Assembly: GCA_946618395.1 (NCBI GenBank)
Contig: CAMOLD010000003.1
Location: 1-32,882 of the forward strand
Source of the DNA: an uncultured Clostridia bacterium
GTDB lineage: Bacteria; Bacillota; Clostridia; Oscillospirales; CAG-272
Reading direction: 5' to 3'
Length of the DNA stretch: 32,882 bases
Position numbers and translations under genes: made by a program. The notes below the pieces were generated by a model. That model worked only from the letters and a program-made list of their open reading frames with translations, was not told where the DNA came from and made no database searches. Positions 9,294-15,705 of the stretch are shown in pieces. Position 1 is the first letter of the stretch. The number at the start of each line of letters is the position of its first letter.

Positions 9294-9322
9294 ATTATAT
9301 CATAGTTAATTCTATTTTCCAA
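9294..9322 (-). promoter_or_regulatory. Sigma-A type promoter for the cdaA-hemZ operon
   Basis: On the minus strand, TTGGAA (9317-9322) is followed by a 17-base spacer and TATAAT (9294-9299), with a TG one base before the -10 (extended -10). It lies 53 bases upstream of the cdaA start. No comparable promoter was seen between the downstream genes, so it may drive the whole operon. Confidence 0.8.
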
Positions 9323-9354
9323 TAGCTTTTTTGAAAAAAAGCAAAAATTTGTTG

Positions 9355-9389
9355 AAAAAAAGGACAAGCCCTTGCCGGTTTGCCCTTTT
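9355..9389 (-). terminator. Intrinsic terminator after the nicotinate phosphoribosyltransferase gene
   Basis: Read on the minus strand, AAAAGGGCAA pairs with TTGTCCTTTT (10 pairs including one G-U) around a 12-base loop, and the arm runs into a T tract. It begins about 16 bases after the stop codon at 9405 and separates this gene from the cdaA operon. Confidence 0.88.
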
Positions 9390-9404
9390 GATTTCAGCTT
9401 TTGA

Positions 9405-10868
9405 TTATTTCTCGGGTTTCCAAACGCCCTTATTCAAAAGCATATTCTGTTTGAGTTTCCAAAGTTTTTCGGAAAGGTCAACGTAGTAGTTATGCGGATT
9501 GTTGAAGCGGCGGACCTCGTCCCACATTCCCTCAATTTCGGCTTTGCAACGGGCGCGGATATCTTCAAGCGCCGGGAGCTTGTAAACCTGTTTGCCGCCT
9601 TGAAAAACCGGAACCATCAGCTCGGTTGCCGTATAGTTTTCCAAAATTTTGCGTTTCCAGACGTGTTCGGGGTCAAAAAGCTCAATCGGTTGGGTGTCAT
9701 CAACCGTTTCGTCATGCAGGCAGATCAGATCTGCCTCGGCTTTCCCGGTGTCTCTGCCGCGCAAACGGTAAATCTTTTTGAAATGCGGCGTTGTGATTTT
9801 GCCGACGTTTTCGCTGATCTTGATTTTGGGAATGATCCGCCCGGATTCGTCCTCAACGGCGCAAAGCTTGTAAACGCCGCCGAAAACGGGATCGCTCTTG
9901 GATGTAATCAACCGCTCGCCAACGCCGAAAGCGTCCACACAGGCGCCCTGGCGGATCAGTTCGCGGATCAGGTATTCGTCCAGCGAGTTGGAAATGATGA
10001 TTTTGCATTCCGTCCAGCCGGCGTCGTCCAGCATTTTGCGAACTTTTTGGGTCAGATAGGTAATATCGCCGGAGTCAATGCGGATTCCGCAACGGGTAAT
10101 GCCCAGCGGTTTGAGAACCTTGTTAAAGGCTTTGATGGCGTTGGGAATGCCGGATTCCACCACGTTATACGTATCCACCAAAAGCGTTGCGTTGCTGGGA
10201 TAAATTTTACAATAGGATTCAAATGCCTCGTATTCGCTATCAAACATTTGCACCCAGGAATGCGCCATCGTTCCTCCGGCGGGAACGCCGTAAACCTCAT
10301 CGCTGATGGTGCAGGCGGTGGACCCGCAACCGCCAATATAAGCTGCACGCGCGCCCAGAATGGCGGCGTCGGCACCCTGCGCGCGACGGGAGCCGAACTC
10401 ACTAACCGCCCTGCCCTTGGAAGCGCGCGTAATTCTTGCGGCTTTGGTCGCAATAAGCGACTGGTGATTGAGCATCATCAAAATATAGGTCTCCACAAAC
10501 TGCGCCTGAATGGCGGTGGCGCGCACCGTTAAAAGCGGCTCGCCGGGAAAAACCACCGTTCCTTCCGGAATTGCCCAAATGTCGCCGGTGAAATGGAAGT
10601 TGGCAAGATATTGCAAAAACTCCTCGGAAAAGCATTTTTTGGAGCGCAGATAGGCAATATCGTCTTCGTCAAAGCGCAGGTTGTTGATATACTCAACAAT
10701 CTGCTCCAACCCGGCAAAAACGGCAAAACCGCCGTTATCGGGATTCTGGCGGTAAAAAGCGTCAAAATAGACGATTTTATCTTTCATTCCCTTTGCAAAA
10801 TATCCGTTGCCCATGGTGAGCTCGTAAAAATCGCAAAGCATGGTCAGGTTGCGGGAAATATCTTTCAT
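9405..10868 (-). CDS. pncB: Nicotinate phosphoribosyltransferase
   Basis: Joins nicotinate to PRPP to give nicotinate mononucleotide in the NAD salvage (Preiss-Handler) pathway. Its 487 residues suit the Gram-positive form. Family motifs include CDFYELTMGNGYF near the N-terminus, EFGSRRAQGADAAILGAR with GGCGSTACT in the middle, GTMAHSWVQMF containing the conserved His, TYNVVESGIPNAI, and RIDSGDI at the phosphate-binding region. It is monocistronic: its own promoter lies at 10910-10938, a CGGAGGGA ribosome site precedes the ATG, and a strong terminator follows. Confidence 0.95.
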   Translation of the reverse strand: MKDISRNLTMLCDFYELTMGNGYFAKGMKDKIVYFDAFYRQNPDNGGFAVFAGLEQIVEYINNLRFDEDDIAYLRSKKCFSEEFLQYLANFHFTGDIWAIPEGTVVFPGEPLLTVRATAIQAQFVETYILMMLNHQSLIATKAARITRASKGRAVSEFGSRRAQGADAAILGARAAYIGGCGSTACTISDEVYGVPAGGTMAHSWVQMFDSEYEAFESYCKIYPSNATLLVDTYNVVESGIPNAIKAFNKVLKPLGITRCGIRIDSGDITYLTQKVRKMLDDAGWTECKIIISNSLDEYLIRELIRQGACVDAFGVGERLITSKSDPVFGGVYKLCAVEDESGRIIPKIKISENVGKITTPHFKKIYRLRGRDTGKAEADLICLHDETVDDTQPIELFDPEHVWKRKILENYTATELMVPVFQGGKQVYKLPALEDIRARCKAEIEGMWDEVRRFNNPHNYYVDLSEKLWKLKQNMLLNKGVWKPEK

Positions 10869-10909
10869 GTTCTGTCCCTCCGGGAAATTCTGTTGTGTAT
10901 TTCCGTATT

Positions 10910-10938
10910 ATTTTAGCACAATTTCTCTTTTTTTGCAA
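10910..10938 (-). promoter_or_regulatory. Sigma-A type promoter of pncB
   Basis: On the minus strand TTGCAA (10933-10938), a 17-base spacer and TAAAAT (10910-10915) preceded by TGC (extended -10). It lies 42 bases from the pncB start codon, just after the sigG terminator. Confidence 0.75.
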
Positions 10939-10956
10939 GTTATTTTGGAAAATAGA

Positions 10957-10986
10957 TAAGAAAAGGAGCTTTTGAAAGCCCCTTTC
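10957..10986 (-). terminator. Intrinsic terminator after sigG
   Basis: On the minus strand GGGGCTT-TCAA-AAGCTCC, flanked by AAA before and TTTTCTTAT after. It begins about 12 bases beyond the sigG stop codon and ends before the pncB promoter. Confidence 0.82.
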
Positions 10987-10996
10987 CCGATTCTGA

Positions 10997-11770
10997 TTAC
11001 AATTCTTTTCGGATTTTTTCCAGCGCGGCTTTTTCCAGGCGTGAGACCTGCGCTTGCGAAATGCCGATTTCCCCGGCAATTTCCATTTGCGTTTTATTGG
11101 CATAAAAGCGCAGTTGAATAATCTTTTTTTCGCGCTCCGAGAGCTTGTTGACCGCCTCGCGCAACACCATGTTTTCCAGCCATGCCTCGTCGCCACCCGA
11201 GGTGTCCGAAAGCTGATCCATCAAATAAAGCGCGTCGCCGCTATCGTTATAGACCGGCTCGTAGAGCGAGATTGGCTCCACAATCGCCTCCATGGCGCGC
11301 AGGACGGCTTCCCGCTTTTCCCCCATCCGCTCGGCAATCTCCTCCACGGTTGGCTCGCGCTCTTTTTGGGCAATCAATTCCTCGCGCGTTTGCAGCGCGC
11401 GGTAGGCAAGCTCCCGCACCGATCGGCTGACGCGAATGGCATTGTTATCGCGCAAATAGCGGCGGATCTCGCCAATGATCATGGGCACGGCATAGGTGGA
11501 AAATTTGACGTCCATATCCATATTGAAATGGTCCACCGCTTTGACCAGCCCGATGCACCCGACCTGAAACAAATCCTCCATGCTCTCGCGCCTGCCGGAA
11601 AACCGCTGAATGATGGAAAGCACCAGCCGCAAATTCCCATAAATCAAATCTTTTCTTGCGGTTTCGTCCCCCTCCCGGGCGCGGCGCAAAAGTTCGGTTT
11701 TTTCCTCCTCGGTCAGCACTTTGAGATCGGAGGTGTTGATTCCACAAATTTCCACTTTGAAGCGATACAT
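10997..11770 (-). CDS. sigG: RNA polymerase sporulation sigma factor SigG
   Basis: Late forespore sigma factor that turns on genes such as those for small acid-soluble spore proteins, germinant receptors and gpr. The 257 residues match the family closely: the diagnostic N-terminus KVEICGINTSDLKVL, region 2 with DLFQVGCIGLVKAVDHFN and KFSTYAVPMIIGEIRRYLRDNN, region 3 with EREPTVEEIAERM, and region 4 ending in QMEIAGEIGISQAQVSRLEKAALEKI (read in two parts). The ribosome site AAAGGAGC precedes the ATG. In other sporeformers sigG follows sigE and spoIIGA; here it stands alone between nfeD-SPFH and pncB. A candidate sigma-F promoter lies at 11799-11829. Confidence 0.97.
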   Translation of the reverse strand: MYRFKVEICGINTSDLKVLTEEEKTELLRRAREGDETARKDLIYGNLRLVLSIIQRFSGRRESMEDLFQVGCIGLVKAVDHFNMDMDVKFSTYAVPMIIGEIRRYLRDNNAIRVSRSVRELAYRALQTREELIAQKEREPTVEEIAERMGEKREAVLRAMEAIVEPISLYEPVYNDSGDALYLMDQLSDTSGGDEAWLENMVLREAVNKLSEREKKIIQLRFYANKTQMEIAGEIGISQAQVSRLEKAALEKIRKEL

Positions 11771-11798
11771 TCTTTGCTCCTTTTTTCGTATTCAAAGA

Positions 11799-11829
11799 AA
11801 GTATTGCCGAAGTTGGAAATGCTTTATTC
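11799..11829 (-). promoter_or_regulatory. Candidate sigma-F (forespore) promoter of sigG
   Basis: On the minus strand GAATA (11825-11829), a 16-base spacer, then GGCAATACTT (11799-11808). Compared with the sigma-F consensus GYATA-N16-GGnnAnAnT, four of five -35 positions and all fixed -10 positions agree. sigG is a known sigma-F target in B. subtilis. The match is by eye. Confidence 0.55.
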
Positions 11830-11862
11830 AGTTTGGAACCGACCAGTTTTTGACAGCAAAAT

Positions 11863-11885
11863 CGCCGCGGCAAAATGCCGCGGCG
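11863..11885 (-). terminator. GC-rich hairpin after the SPFH gene
   Basis: A 10-base-pair inverted repeat (CGCCGCGGCA and TGCCGCGGCG) with a 3-base loop, about 37 bases after the SPFH stop codon. The following ATTTTG is only weakly T-rich on the minus strand, so termination may be partial. Confidence 0.65.
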
Positions 11886-11921
11886 AATGCAATATTTTAT
11901 GGTTTTTACCGAGAAAAACAG

Positions 11922-12866
11922 TTATTTTGACGATTTTTTACCCGTATCTGCAACCGCTTCTTTCACACCGGCGATCAGAGAGGTGACGTTTTGAATTTCG
12001 GAAGGAATGATGATTTTGGTGGATTGACCGTCCGCCGCTTTTTCAAACGCTTCCAGGCTGCGCAAAGCGATTGCCGCGTTGCTTGGGGACGCCTCGTTGA
12101 TCATGCGGATACCTTCGGCGGTTGCCTTTTGCACAGCGAGGATTGCCTCGGCTTCGCCTTCCGCCTCGCGGATCTTGGCCTCTTTGTTTGCCTCGGCTTT
12201 CAGAATTTGCGACTGTTTTTCAGCCTCGGCTTGCAGAATCAGCGATTCTTTTTTACCTTGCGCCACCAAAATGGTGGAGTTCTTTTCACCTTCGGCGCGC
12301 AGAATTGCCTCGCGGCGTTCGCGCTCGGCTTTCATTTGCTTTTCCATTGCGTCCTGAATTTCCTTGGGCGGAATGATGTTTTTCAGCTCCACACGGTTGA
12401 CCTTGATGCCCCAGGGGTCGGTCGCCTCGTCCAAAATGGCGCGCATTTTGGTATTGATGATGTCGCGCGAGGTCAGCGTGTTATCCAGTTCCAGTTCACC
12501 AATGATGTTACGCAGGGTGGTTGCCGTCAGGTTTTCAATTGCCGTCATCGGCGTGGTATGACCGTAGGCATACAATTTGCAGTCGGTGATTTGGAAGAAG
12601 ACGACGGTATCAATCTGCATTCGGACGTTATCTTTTGTGATAACCGGCTGTGGGGGAAAATCGGCAACCTGCTCCATCAGGTTGATCTTCTTTGCAATGC
12701 GTTCAATGAACGGAATCTTCCAGTGAAGGCCGGTCTTCCAGGTCTGGTGATAGGCGCCGAGGCGCTCTACAACATACGCCTGTGATTGCGGCACAATGTT
12801 AATGTTTGCAATTACTATAATCAAAAGTAATACGGCAATAACGATTCCTGCAATAATAAACGGCAT
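11922..12866 (-). CDS. SPFH/Band 7 (stomatin-like, QmcA type) membrane protein
   Basis: Scaffold protein of the SPFH superfamily, 314 residues, expected to form membrane-associated rings. One N-terminal membrane segment (IIAGIVIAVLLLIIVIANI, about residues 3-21) precedes the Band 7 domain: VPQSQAYVVERLGAYHQTW, then VITKDNVRMQIDTVVFFQI, then TTLRNIIGELELDNTLTSRD. It ends in an Ala/Glu-rich coiled-coil region around residues 165-240. The gene lies 32 bases after an nfeD gene; this pairing is the classic partnership of the family. It has no visible promoter of its own and is followed by a GC-rich hairpin. Cellular role is known only in general terms. Confidence 0.92.
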   Translation of the reverse strand: MPFIIAGIVIAVLLLIIVIANINIVPQSQAYVVERLGAYHQTWKTGLHWKIPFIERIAKKINLMEQVADFPPQPVITKDNVRMQIDTVVFFQITDCKLYAYGHTTPMTAIENLTATTLRNIIGELELDNTLTSRDIINTKMRAILDEATDPWGIKVNRVELKNIIPPKEIQDAMEKQMKAERERREAILRAEGEKNSTILVAQGKKESLILQAEAEKQSQILKAEANKEAKIREAEGEAEAILAVQKATAEGIRMINEASPSNAAIALRSLEAFEKAADGQSTKIIIPSEIQNVTSLIAGVKEAVADTGKKSSK

Positions 12867-12898
12867 GATAATTTCTCCTTTTTATAAGTATTTTTTTG

Positions 12899-13357
12899 TT
12901 ATGCGTCTTTTTGAAGGTCGCAAATCAGTTTAACGCCCTGAATCTCCCGAATGACAACAACCGATCCGGCGGGGATTTCTTCTCCGGTTGCCGAACGCGC
13001 CGTCCAGACAAGTCCGGCGATCTTCACGCTCCCGGTCTCGGAAATGTTGTTGATTGGCTCCTGAACAATTCCTGTTTTTCCAATCAAACTGTCGGCATTC
13101 AGGTTCGCTTTGCGAAGGTCCAGCTTCTTTTTGACCAGCGTCCGCCCAACGGCGAGAAGTAGGATGGAAAGCCCCAGAAAAACGATCAGCTGGATCCAGA
13201 ATGTTTTGACAAACGGCGAAAGAATCATGGCAACCAGCGCGCTGGGCGCAAACCAGCAGGAAACCAGTTCGGCTGTCAAAGCCTCAACAATTAAAGACAG
13301 CACCGCAATGGTTGCCCAAAAGATGAACGCCCCGTTTTGAATTAAAAATCCTTTCAT
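12899..13357 (-). CDS. NfeD-family membrane protein (short form)
   Basis: Partner protein for SPFH scaffolds, 152 residues. Three hydrophobic segments (about residues 10-30, 32-50 and 53-70) are followed by a basic linker (GRTLVKKKLDLRK) and a C-terminal OB-fold domain with the typical LIGKTGIVQEPI and GSVKIAGLVWTARS strands. The ClpP-like serine protease domain of long NfeD proteins is absent, so this is the short form. The ATG follows AGGAGGGATTTTA and a strong promoter at 13386-13414. It forms a two-gene unit with the downstream SPFH gene. Confidence 0.9.
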   Translation of the reverse strand: MKGFLIQNGAFIFWATIAVLSLIVEALTAELVSCWFAPSALVAMILSPFVKTFWIQLIVFLGLSILLLAVGRTLVKKKLDLRKANLNADSLIGKTGIVQEPINNISETGSVKIAGLVWTARSATGEEIPAGSVVVIREIQGVKLICDLQKDA

Positions 13358-13385
13358 TAAAATCCCTCCTTTCTCTTACAAGAAA

Positions 13386-13414
13386 ATTATACCACATTTT
13401 ACGCGCCATTCCAA
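13386..13414 (-). promoter_or_regulatory. Sigma-A type promoter of the nfeD-SPFH unit
   Basis: On the minus strand TTGGAA (13409-13414), 17-base spacer, TATAAT (13386-13391) preceded by TGG (extended -10). It lies 28 bases from the nfeD start and is divergent from the riboswitch promoter at 13455-13482. Confidence 0.8.
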
Positions 13415-13454
13415 GATGTTTTTCAAAAATTTTTCTTTTTTTAGAAAATAATAG

Positions 13455-13482
13455 TTGACAAAGGAAATTTTTTGATTATACT
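13455..13482 (+). promoter_or_regulatory. Strong sigma-A promoter of the lysine riboswitch transcript
   Basis: Consensus TTGACA (13455-13460), 16-base spacer, TATACT (13477-13482). Transcription would start near 13490, about 20 bases before the aptamer and about 250 bases before the start codon. Confidence 0.85.
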
Positions 13483-13510
13483 ATTTCTTGTCGAAAGCAA
13501 ATTTCGGCAA

Positions 13511-13671
13511 AAGATAGAGGTTGCAAATTCAATCAGTAGCGCGAAAAACGCACGAAGAAGCGCGCGCAAAAGGTGAATTTGCCGAAATCCGACTTCCCGT
13601 CTTCGCGGGCTTCGGGTTGGGGCATGACGAAACACGCCATGAACTGTCACAAGCAATTGTGGAGCGCTATC
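13511..13671 (+). ncRNA. Lysine riboswitch (L box) aptamer
   Basis: The conserved pieces of the lysC-type aptamer appear in order: GATAGAGG with TTGCA (13513 onward), an AGTA loop element, AAAGGTGAATTTGCCGAAA (13569 onward), GGGGCATGA, ACTGTCA (13643 onward), and TGTGGAGCGCTATC ending at 13671. GATAG and CTATC close the P1 helix. The aptamer sits between a strong promoter and an intrinsic terminator, immediately upstream of an NhaC-superfamily transporter. The arrangement indicates that lysine switches the transporter off by premature termination. The family call rests on direct comparison from memory with the B. subtilis lysC leader. Confidence 0.93.
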
Positions 13672-13695
13672 AAAATACATCTTTTTTTGTATTTT
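13672..13695 (+). promoter_or_regulatory. Linker hairpin between aptamer and terminator
   Basis: AAAATACA (13672-13679) is perfectly complementary to TGTATTTT (13688-13695) around a T-rich loop. It abuts both the aptamer P1 helix and the terminator stem. A role in the switch is inferred only. Confidence 0.5.
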
Positions 13696-13720
13696 AACGC
13701 CTCCATCGGAGGCGTTTTTA
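13696..13720 (+). terminator. Riboswitch expression-platform terminator
   Basis: AACGCCTCC (13696-13704) pairs with GGAGGCGTT (13708-13716) around ATC and is followed by TTTATTTT. It ends nine bases before the AAGGAGG ribosome site. Its 5' arm could alternatively pair, imperfectly, with GGAG-GC of the aptamer 3' strand near 13662, a possible antiterminator. Confidence 0.85.
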
Positions 13721-13741
13721 TTTTAAGGAGGTTTATTCTTT

Positions 13742-15511
13742 ATGTCAAAAACAAGGAAAATCGTTCTTGCCGCCTTCCTTGCAGTCATCGTTGTTCTGAT
13801 GATTATTGCGGTAACGACAAAAGGCATTGACAAAATTGTCACCTGCGCCGATTGTCAAGGAACAGGCGAAGCAGAATGCGGCGAGTGCGAAGGAACAGGT
13901 GAGGTTGAAAACGAAGAAACAAAAGCCATTGAAACTTGTTCCGAATGCGAAGGAACCGGAATTGTTGACTGCGAAACCTGCGAAGGAACAGGAAAAACCA
14001 TCGGTAGTGCCTGGGCGCTCTTGCCGCCGCTGGTTGCAATTGCTCTGGCGCTGATTACCAAAGAGGTTTACAGTTCCCTGTTTGCCGGTATTGCATCCGC
14101 CGTCATTTTGGCGGCCAAGTTCAATCCGGTGCGCACAGCCGACGGCTTGAACGGCGGATTCATTTCCAGCCTTGCCGATGAATGGGACGTTGGTATTCTC
14201 ATCTTCCTGGTCTTGTTGGGAATTGTCGTTGTGATGATCAACAAAGCTGGCGGGTCTATCGCCTTTGGCGAATGGGCAAGCAAACACGTCAAAACCCGCG
14301 TCGGAGCGCAGCTTGCAACCTTTGTTCTCGGCGTTTTGATTTTTGTGGACGACTATTTCAACTGCCTGACCGTTGGTTCGGTCATGCGCCCCATTTCGGA
14401 TAACCATAAAATCTCCCGCGCAAAACTTGCCTATCTGATTGACGCAACGGCTGCACCGGTTTGTATGATTGCTCCGGTATCCTCCTGGGCGGCGGCGGTT
14501 GCCGGCGTTGCAACTGCGTTGGGAATGAACGGTATTCTGTTGTTCGTCAAAGCCATTCCCTACAACTATTATTCGCTTTTGACCATTGTTATGATCATCA
14601 CCATTTCGCTGATGAAATTTGACTTTGGTCCCATGAAGCGCCATGAGCTGAATGCTTTGAACGGTGATCTGTTCACCGAGGGTGATCGGAATGAAACCGA
14701 GTTCAAAACCGAGGCAACCGGAAACGGCAAAATGATTGATTTGCTCCTGCCCGTCGGCGTTCTGATTCTCTGCTGCATTCTCGGCATGGTCTATACGGGC
14801 GGTCTGTTCTCGGGCGAGGGCGTCAGCTTTGTGCAGGCGTTTGCAGATAGCAATGCCTCGATCGGCCTCTCATTGGGCGCTTTGATTGCCGTCCTCTTTA
14901 CAATGATTTACCTGATTGCACGTAAAAAGGTAACCTTTAAAGAAGCCATGGATTCCATTCCAAAAGGATTTACGGCAATGGTTCCTCCAATTCTCATTCT
15001 AACGTTTGCCTGGACGTTGAATGGTGCAACCGGCGCTTTGGGCGCGAAACACTTTGTTTATACGCTGATGAGCGGTTCTGCTGCAGGGCTGCAGATCTTC
15101 CTGCCGGCAATCATCTTTGCCGTTGCGCTCTTCCTGGCATTCTCTACCGGAACCTCCTGGGGAACCTTCGGCATCCTGATTCCGATTGTGGTTGCCGTTT
15201 TCCCGGCAAACAGCCAGCTGCTCATCATCGGCATCTCCGCTTGCCTTGCCGGCGCCGTTTGCGGCGACCACTGCTCCCCCATTTCGGATACCACCATCAT
15301 GGCATCCGCCGGCGCGCAATGCAACCATGTCAACCACGTTTCCACCCAGCTTCCCTATGCATTAACGGTTGCGGGCGTTTCCTTCGTCTGCTTCATTCTT
15401 GCAGGGTTGATTAAGAACTGGATCATCATGCTTCCCATTTCCATTGCGCTGATGGTTGGCACGCTCTTCTTAATCAAATTCATCACGCAAAAGATGAAAA
15501 AAGTAGATTAA
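13742..15511 (+). CDS. lysW: NhaC-superfamily transporter (LysW type) with N-terminal DnaJ-like cysteine-rich domain
   Basis: Predicted lysine transporter of the NhaC Na+/H+ antiporter superfamily, 589 residues. Residues 7-25 form a membrane segment. Residues 35-84 then hold four perfect CxxCxGxG motifs (C35/C38, C46/C49, C66/C69, C77/C80), the pattern of the DnaJ zinc-binding domain, in an acidic stretch. From about residue 88 the ordinary NhaC core follows, with many membrane segments, FVDDYFNCLTVGSVMRPISD near 205, and AGAVCGDHCSPISDTTIMASAG near 500. Lysine-specific control by the upstream riboswitch supports the LysW assignment known from comparative genomics of L-box genes; repression by lysine argues for uptake. 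With a basic N-terminus inside, the cysteine domain would face outward. The start follows AAGGAGG by 10 bases. Confidence 0.88.
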   Translation: MSKTRKIVLAAFLAVIVVLMIIAVTTKGIDKIVTCADCQGTGEAECGECEGTGEVENEETKAIETCSECEGTGIVDCETCEGTGKTIGSAWALLPPLVAIALALITKEVYSSLFAGIASAVILAAKFNPVRTADGLNGGFISSLADEWDVGILIFLVLLGIVVVMINKAGGSIAFGEWASKHVKTRVGAQLATFVLGVLIFVDDYFNCLTVGSVMRPISDNHKISRAKLAYLIDATAAPVCMIAPVSSWAAAVAGVATALGMNGILLFVKAIPYNYYSLLTIVMIITISLMKFDFGPMKRHELNALNGDLFTEGDRNETEFKTEATGNGKMIDLLLPVGVLILCCILGMVYTGGLFSGEGVSFVQAFADSNASIGLSLGALIAVLFTMIYLIARKKVTFKEAMDSIPKGFTAMVPPILILTFAWTLNGATGALGAKHFVYTLMSGSAAGLQIFLPAIIFAVALFLAFSTGTSWGTFGILIPIVVAVFPANSQLLIIGISACLAGAVCGDHCSPISDTTIMASAGAQCNHVNHVSTQLPYALTVAGVSFVCFILAGLIKNWIIMLPISIALMVGTLFLIKFITQKMKKVD

Positions 15512-15519
15512 AAACTTAA

Positions 15520-15543
15520 TTTTTGCGGTATTTTCCGCAAAAA
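15520..15543 (+). repeat. Palindromic hairpin repeat copy (TGCGG-loop-CCGCA type)
   Basis: TTTTTGCGG pairs with CCGCAAAAA around TATTTT, just after the transporter stop codon. The same core read on the other strand (GAAAATACCGC with a run of A) recurs at 21967-21986 and 21991-22008 and, inside genes, at 6658-6674 and 19621-19638. Confidence 0.6.
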
Positions 15544-15563
15544 GTGGCTATTGAACACTTGCC

Positions 15564-15598
15564 GGGGCAATTCCGATTTTCGGAATTGCCCCTTTTTT
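15564..15598 (+). terminator. Intrinsic terminator after the transporter gene
   Basis: GGGGCAATTCCG pairs with CGGAATTGCCCC (12 perfect pairs) around ATTTT, then TTTTTT. This is a strong terminator closing the riboswitch-controlled unit before the next promoter. Confidence 0.93.
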
Positions 15599-15634
15599 GA
15601 TTTTTGACTTTTTTCATTTTTTTCCGTTTTCCTC

Positions 15635-15662
15635 TTGTATTTTTTTATAAGTATGGTATAAT
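15635..15662 (+). promoter_or_regulatory. Promoter of the apgM-thrC gene cluster
   Basis: TTGTAT (15635-15640), 16-base spacer, and TATAAT (15657-15662) preceded by TGG (extended -10). It lies 43 bases upstream of the first ATG. It is the only clear promoter seen before seven closely spaced plus-strand genes. Confidence 0.7.
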
Positions 15663-15705
15663 AAAGAATTAGGTTATTATTCCCTGTTTTAGAAAGAGGT
15701 GCCGC

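Noticed and set aside
13839..14061. Short frames and repeats around the GGAACAGG-type sequences near 13859-13993
   Set aside because: The repeated DNA words encode the four CxxCxGxG motifs of the transporter, so they are explained by the protein and are not a separate repeat array or CRISPR.
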